Assembly: GCA_002696885.1 (NCBI GenBank) | Contig: NZSO01000013.1 | Location: forward strand, 1-8,324 | Length of the DNA: 8,324 nt | Direction: 5' to 3' | From: Verrucomicrobiales bacterium | GTDB lineage: Bacteria > Verrucomicrobiota > Verrucomicrobiia > Verrucomicrobiales > DEV007 | In this document: piece by piece, positions 6,101 to 8,324 of the stretch | How the letters are laid out: every line of letters starts with the position of its first letter | How positions within the stretch are numbered: the first letter of the stretch is position 1 | The notes under the pieces: model-generated | The model's input: the letters and a program-made list of their open reading frames with translations, nothing else | Databases searched by the model: none | What the model was told of the DNA's origin: nothing | Translations under genes and position numbers: made by a program

Positions 6101-8184
6101 AGAGACCTCCAATTATCATAGCCTCTCAGTATGGGCATGAAGAGATTGTGAAATTATTATTGGAGAGTGGGGCCAACCCAAATATTCAAACCAAAAATGG
6201 GGATACGGCACTTCATAGTGCGGCGAGGATGGGGCGATTTAATATTACTAAAATACTCATTGAAGCAGGTGCTAATCCAAAGCTAAGTAACGACAGGAAA
6301 AAGCTACCAATTCACTTTGTTAATCATTTTTTTCGGAAAGGAAATTTTGAAAAGTATCATGCTCCTCACAATGTGAATTTGATCTTGGATCATGCCCGCT
6401 ATGTAAAAGAAACTCCAAAAGTTAAAAAACTGCTTAGCTCAGCAGCTGAAAAGAAAAGAGCCAACGTGTTGCTTTTGATGTCTGATGATTTAGGAATCAA
6501 GGATATAGGAACGTATGGAGGAGTTGTTGAAACTCCTAACATCGATCGCTTGGCTTCAAATGGGGTGAAATTTAAAGAATTTCATTCGGGTGCTGTTGTG
6601 TGTTCCCCTTCGAGAGCAACGTTTCTTACAGGGAGACAGCATTTAAGAACGGGCGTTTATACAGTCATTCAAGACAGCGTTCATTCAATGCATCTACTTG
6701 AAAGGGAGTTTACGATTGCTGAGCTACTAAAGGAGCAAAGTTATCAAACAGTTCACTTAGGAAAATGGCATCTAGGAACTCCGTTTAAAGGTATTGATAA
6801 ACCATCTCTTAATGATCATGGTTTTGATTTTTGGTTTGCCACTGAAAACAACGCTAATCCGAGTCATAAAAATCCAGTTAATTTTGTCAGGAATGGTAAA
6901 GAGGTTGGAAAAATTGATGGTTATGCGTGCCAGATAATTGCCGATGAAGCCATTAATTGGTTTGATAACGAGTACCGAAAAGATCGTCCTTTTTTCATTA
7001 ATCTGTGGTTTCAGGAACCTCACGCACCAATAGCAGCTCCAGATGAAATTGTTTCCAAATACGGAAAGCTTGATGATCCTGCTGCAATCTACTCTGGCAC
7101 TGTGGAAAATACCGATAAGGCGATTGGGAGAATCCTTAAAAAGTTAGATTCCATTGGGGAGTTAGAGAACACAATAATCGTCTACACTTCAGATCATGGG
7201 AGTTATCGATCTGAGAGGAATGGAGAATTACGTGGTGACAAGGGCTCTAATTTTCAAGGCGGGCTTAGGACGCCAGGAATTATTTATTGGCCGAAGGGTA
7301 TTCAAGGGGGGCGCACGCTCTCTAATCCCGCTGGCTCAGTTGATCTGTTGCCCACATTGTGTGGGCTTCTCCATATTGCGCCTCCTAAGGGAATCCATTT
7401 GGATGGTGCTAATCTTGCGCCGTTATTAACATCCAGAGGTAAATTTCACCGTAAACAATCATTATTTTGGCACTCGCCGACTGGACAGCCCAATGTTGCT
7501 CTAAGAAAAGGAGATTACACATTACTAGGTTATAGGAAATTACAATTCAAACGAGATCAAAAGAGAATTAATGAACTGGTTAATCAGGTGAAGGAGTTTG
7601 TAGAAAAAGATTTAGACCGTGTAATCAGTCGTAAAGAATTATTTTCAATGCTTTATAATAGCAAGTTTAAAAATAAAGAAGTAGAAAAAAAACGTGGTGA
7701 ATTTGTTAGGCTAAATCAGTTTCAGGAATCATGGATTCCAGAGATAAAAAAAGGTTCAGGAGGATTTCAAAAATTTGAACTTTATGATTTAAAAAATGAT
7801 CCCAATCAGACAAATGATATTATCGATCAAAAGCCTGAACTGTTTAATGAATTAAAAAATGAATTGATAGCTCTCAACAATAGTGTTCTATCGGACGCTC
7901 CTCATTGGGGTCATACAGAAACAAAAGAGCAGCTCTTTTCAGGAAAAATTGATTCTTTAAAAATTGAAAAGCTGCTTAGGAAAATAGACACAAATAAGTT
8001 ACCTAAAGCTTACAATTCAGCTACTCATCAGATGTATGTTGATAATCGCATTGAGGAGATGAGTGCCGAACAGAGGCAGACACTTGGAAGGTTGTGGAAA
8101 GAGAAACAAAGAATTGATCCAAATATGAAAAATCGAGGAAACTCTTTTATAAGAATCTTAGAGTATTCCTCATCAATCAAATGA
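3175..8184 (+). CDS. Exported propeller - di-haem cytochrome c - ankyrin - sulfatase fusion
   Basis: This is one uninterrupted frame of 1669 residues. In order: signal peptide (hydrophobic 18-33, likely cut after LFA); YVTN-type beta-propeller (about 40-440); MauG/cytochrome-c-peroxidase-like region with CxxCH at 466-470 and 629-633 (about 445-720); beta-rich unassigned region (about 725-925) ending in an IPT/TIG-like segment; about four ankyrin repeats (about 940-1073); a complete sulfatase (about 1096-1580) with C1143-S-P-S-R1147; and a tail (1581-1669). Haem attachment and the sulfatase fold both fit Sec export and a periplasmic or surface location. The likely activity is sulfate ester hydrolysis, with the cytochrome part doing electron transfer or peroxidase-like oxidation; any link between them is inference. 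From memory, large propeller-cytochrome proteins occur in Planctomycetes and relatives; the ankyrin-sulfatase extension is what I do not recognise. The start is supported by AAAGGA eight bases upstream. No internal start with a ribosome binding site was seen before the sulfatase module, so one long product is expected. Confidence 0.93.
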   Translation: MLLGSHKILLQTEKGQRLLFIVLLFFTLGSLFAENETKQGHPLLLSPHSDPISYYDGHVFVVNTQSDTLDIINAEQNQIISRIATGIDPVSVEVRPDGKEVWVSNHISDSISVIDNDPKSPSYHTIVATIQAMDLEKKATRFDEPVDIAFANNDKAYVALSSTNEIAVIDVKKRKVTKKIKITAQEPRAIKVKNDKLYVIPFESNNRTQLSGGVGKPHDGDLVTFDARKLASAFDSVGFTVDVIKHPQVPDKDLFIFDTVTERPLKIINSLGTNLFGIDVSNDGEVFIAQTDAQNHVNGRAGTKKHGLEQLMNRPYLNQITKVSSEGVSQFINLNPLPPEQPNRKKAIATPFAIKASSNGRVIYCTAAGSDDFFAIDSMNSELLAKVKVGSVPRGIAFQKSKDGKEKVAWVFNAVSNSVTKVDVSKTNQWKSLKTIQLDDPTLGLYKEGRIAFNTSRASSNGTFSCASCHADGNTDQLLWVLETPHLVGADQIEPRLSQTLRGLRGTAPYHWDGVPGDPYGGKNATTRELLEPNSDVNKPETSVRHVIDGSMATTMLDSESDIRNDEDKKGYLTKKERDAMAEFLLNLSHMPTKGRSYDDKLSDQALVGFERFHITGARDRKNLNTNVCGSCHTFPYLATDQDSMQVPSFRGALDRFITQAQGRNSVIDLNGVKEIAEKGFPEEEVWKRMLNMGEPKRLWPVIDMFKESSSGFPGAFGRQATLSAKSVHDPVTLNIIRGLESSAIKGSTLLKVSGLIKRESKHEKIELNFIKRGFSNSQSNGAQDSSSDYKYYDNAGHIFSLHTLIREARVGAFIGTFTGLLGDDFNSPPPAIWTAGSLHKQRGAQLFPRINEKVKTMRISARHVKEDSLVFVNGERYPAKFKMVGKDLADLTLQRMPPRGMNMVQIQNPKSYISNELIFFVESREEAILRYRKEPPYLLTTILNSSLINDDIEEAKILIEAGADINMPHEHFDKERPPIIIASQYGHEEIVKLLLESGANPNIQTKNGDTALHSAARMGRFNITKILIEAGANPKLSNDRKKLPIHFVNHFFRKGNFEKYHAPHNVNLILDHARYVKETPKVKKLLSSAAEKKRANVLLLMSDDLGIKDIGTYGGVVETPNIDRLASNGVKFKEFHSGAVVCSPSRATFLTGRQHLRTGVYTVIQDSVHSMHLLEREFTIAELLKEQSYQTVHLGKWHLGTPFKGIDKPSLNDHGFDFWFATENNANPSHKNPVNFVRNGKEVGKIDGYACQIIADEAINWFDNEYRKDRPFFINLWFQEPHAPIAAPDEIVSKYGKLDDPAAIYSGTVENTDKAIGRILKKLDSIGELENTIIVYTSDHGSYRSERNGELRGDKGSNFQGGLRTPGIIYWPKGIQGGRTLSNPAGSVDLLPTLCGLLHIAPPKGIHLDGANLAPLLTSRGKFHRKQSLFWHSPTGQPNVALRKGDYTLLGYRKLQFKRDQKRINELVNQVKEFVEKDLDRVISRKELFSMLYNSKFKNKEVEKKRGEFVRLNQFQESWIPEIKKGSGGFQKFELYDLKNDPNQTNDIIDQKPELFNELKNELIALNNSVLSDAPHWGHTETKEQLFSGKIDSLKIEKLLRKIDTNKLPKAYNSATHQMYVDNRIEEMSAEQRQTLGRLWKEKQRIDPNMKNRGNSFIRILEYSSSIK
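3292..4494 (+). other. Domain: YVTN-type beta-propeller
   Basis: Residues about 40-440 repeat the blade pattern of a hydrophobic strand, an Asn/Ser-rich turn and an I-x-V-I-D strand: VFVVNTQSDTLDIIN (59-73), VWVSNHISDSISVID (101-115), AYVALSSTNEIAVID (156-170) and VFNAVSNSVTKVDV (411-424). The phrases GIDPVSVEVRPDGKEVWVSN and GSVPRGIAF are typical of YVTN/YncE-like propellers. Such domains usually serve in binding or as scaffolds. Confidence 0.85.
4516..5334 (+). other. Domain: di-haem cytochrome c (MauG/CCP-like)
   Basis: Two covalent haem motifs are visible: CASCH at 4570-4584 (residues 466-470) and CGSCH at 5059-5073 (629-633). Between them, LSQTLRGLRGTAPYHWDG (498-515) resembles the TPSLRN...APYFHDG segment of di-haem cytochrome c peroxidases, and MAEFLLNLSHMPT (581-593) resembles the helix closing such a haem domain. 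VPSFRGALDRF (647-657) repeats the TPSLR-like element for the second haem. H511, M591 and M645 are possible distal ligands, but this cannot be settled from sequence. Peroxidase activity is not shown; it may only transfer electrons. Confidence 0.8.
5986..6393 (+). other. Domain: ankyrin repeats (about four, last one degenerate)
   Basis: Residues 943-972, 977-1005, 1008-1038 and about 1041-1073 follow the ankyrin pattern. The second and third are near-canonical (IVKLLLESGANPN; DTALHSAARMG then ILIEAGANP). The first keeps AKILIEAGADIN, and the fourth keeps only KLPIHFVN and VNLILDHA. These would form a protein-binding surface and separate the cytochrome part from the sulfatase. Confidence 0.85.
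6460..7914 (+). other. Domain: Cys-type arylsulfatase
   Basis: Residues about 1096-1580 form a complete S1 sulfatase resembling arylsulfatase A or N-acetylgalactosamine-6-sulfatase-like enzymes. Visible key residues are D1104-D1105 (SDDLG), C1143-S-P-S-R1147 followed by ATFLTGR, K1197 and H1199 (GKWHLG), H1283 (EPHAP), D1340-H1341 (SDHG) and K1356 (RGDKG). All expected metal-binding and catalytic positions look intact, so it should be active if formylglycine is made. Its GxxxEGG-type motif reads NFQGG (Q1361 in place of the usual Glu). A highly charged insert (about 1456-1525) splits the usual C-terminal strands GDYTLLGY and FELYDLKNDPNQTNDI. It has little similarity to the upstream sulfatase beyond the family motifs, so a recent tandem duplication is unlikely. 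Confidence 0.92.
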
Positions 8185-8191
8185 TTGATGA
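8170..8191. repeat. Short perfect inverted repeat over the stop codon
   Basis: The 10-base arms (8170-8179 and 8182-8191) are perfect inverted copies around two central bases, and the TGA stop at 8182-8184 lies in the right arm. A foldable stem would be about nine pairs with a four-base loop. No T-run follows, so it is a weak terminator candidate at best; it could slow RNA decay from the 3' end. A direct repeat ATTGATGAA occurs at 8184-8192 and again at 8196-8204. Confidence 0.4.
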
Positions 8192-8324
8192 ATTCATTGA
8201 TGAAGATCCAACTCTCCGATCAAGAAAAAGCACTTAAAGTCTGAAATTCAAGAGGTTTGATTTATTGTCGAAGATATCAAAGCATTGGATTCTGAATTCA
8301 ACGCTTTCTAATGGGACGGAATCA
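8185..8324. other. Downstream region without a recognisable gene
   Basis: These 140 bases hold no convincing gene on either strand. An ATG at 8181 overlaps the preceding stop as ATGA but gives only 18 codons. Another ATG at 8200 gives 14 codons, and the frame starting near 8237 reads SEIQEV, stop, then FIVEDIKALDSEFNAF before another stop. This could be a decayed gene remnant or simple non-coding sequence. Confidence 0.35.

Noticed and set aside
6460..6490. Internal translation start giving a separate sulfatase
   Set aside because: The ATG at residue 1102 lies inside the LMSDDLG core strand, has no upstream ribosome binding site, and would remove part of the fold and any signal peptide.
1692..7914. 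Tandem duplication of one sulfatase gene
   Set aside because: The two sulfatase modules share family motifs only; the segments around the catalytic Cys, GDHG/SDHG and the C-terminal parts differ and point to different subfamilies.
8170..8204. Intrinsic terminator after the fusion gene
   Set aside because: The stem is AT-rich with a very small loop and no T-run follows, so it does not meet the usual pattern; kept only as an inverted repeat.
8181..8237. An 18-codon frame starting at the ATGA overlap with the fusion gene stop
   Set aside because: It is very short, has no clear ribosome binding site, and its repeated IDE pattern comes from the ATTGATGAA direct repeat.

Overview
This is an AT-rich bacterial window with three protein genes, all predicted to be exported. 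They look like part of a locus for breaking down sulfated polysaccharide. No rRNA, tRNA, CRISPR array, insertion sequence or phage gene was seen. Two Cys-type sulfatase modules, a YVTN propeller joined to di-haem cytochrome and ankyrin modules, and a six-hairpin-type glycosidase together suggest a marine member of the PVC group (Verrucomicrobia, Planctomycetes, Kiritimatiellae or Lentisphaerae). That assignment is inferred from gene content only; there is no phylogenetic marker gene here.

Layout. Positions 1-1589 (minus strand) hold the 5' part, 529 codons, of a secreted glycosidase-like protein whose 3' end lies beyond the left edge. Positions 1590-1691 are a 102-base divergent intergenic region. 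It contains a striking imperfect inverted repeat (12 of 13 positions match) in which each arm carries a TATAAT hexamer, one per strand. Positions 1692-3140 (plus) encode a 482-residue secreted sulfatase of the iduronate-2-sulfatase type. After 34 bases and a good ribosome binding site, positions 3175-8184 (plus) encode a 1669-residue protein. Positions 8185-8324 show no convincing gene; a short hairpin lies over the preceding stop codon.

The centrepiece is the 1669-residue protein. In order it has a signal peptide, a YVTN-type beta-propeller, a MauG/cytochrome-c-peroxidase-like region with two CxxCH haem motifs, an uncharacterised beta-rich region ending in an IPT/TIG-like segment, about four ankyrin repeats, a complete Cys-type sulfatase with an unusual charged insert, and a conserved-looking C-terminal tail. 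Joining a predicted redox module and a sulfatase in one exported polypeptide is the most unusual feature of the window.

Working model (inference): the two sulfatase modules remove sulfate esters from a polysaccharide outside the cytoplasm, and the divergently encoded glycosidase cuts the glycan. The shared intergenic repeat would let one regulator control both transcription units. Both sulfatase modules carry C-S-P-S-R and so need a formylglycine-generating enzyme, and the haem motifs need a cytochrome c maturation system; both would have to be encoded elsewhere.
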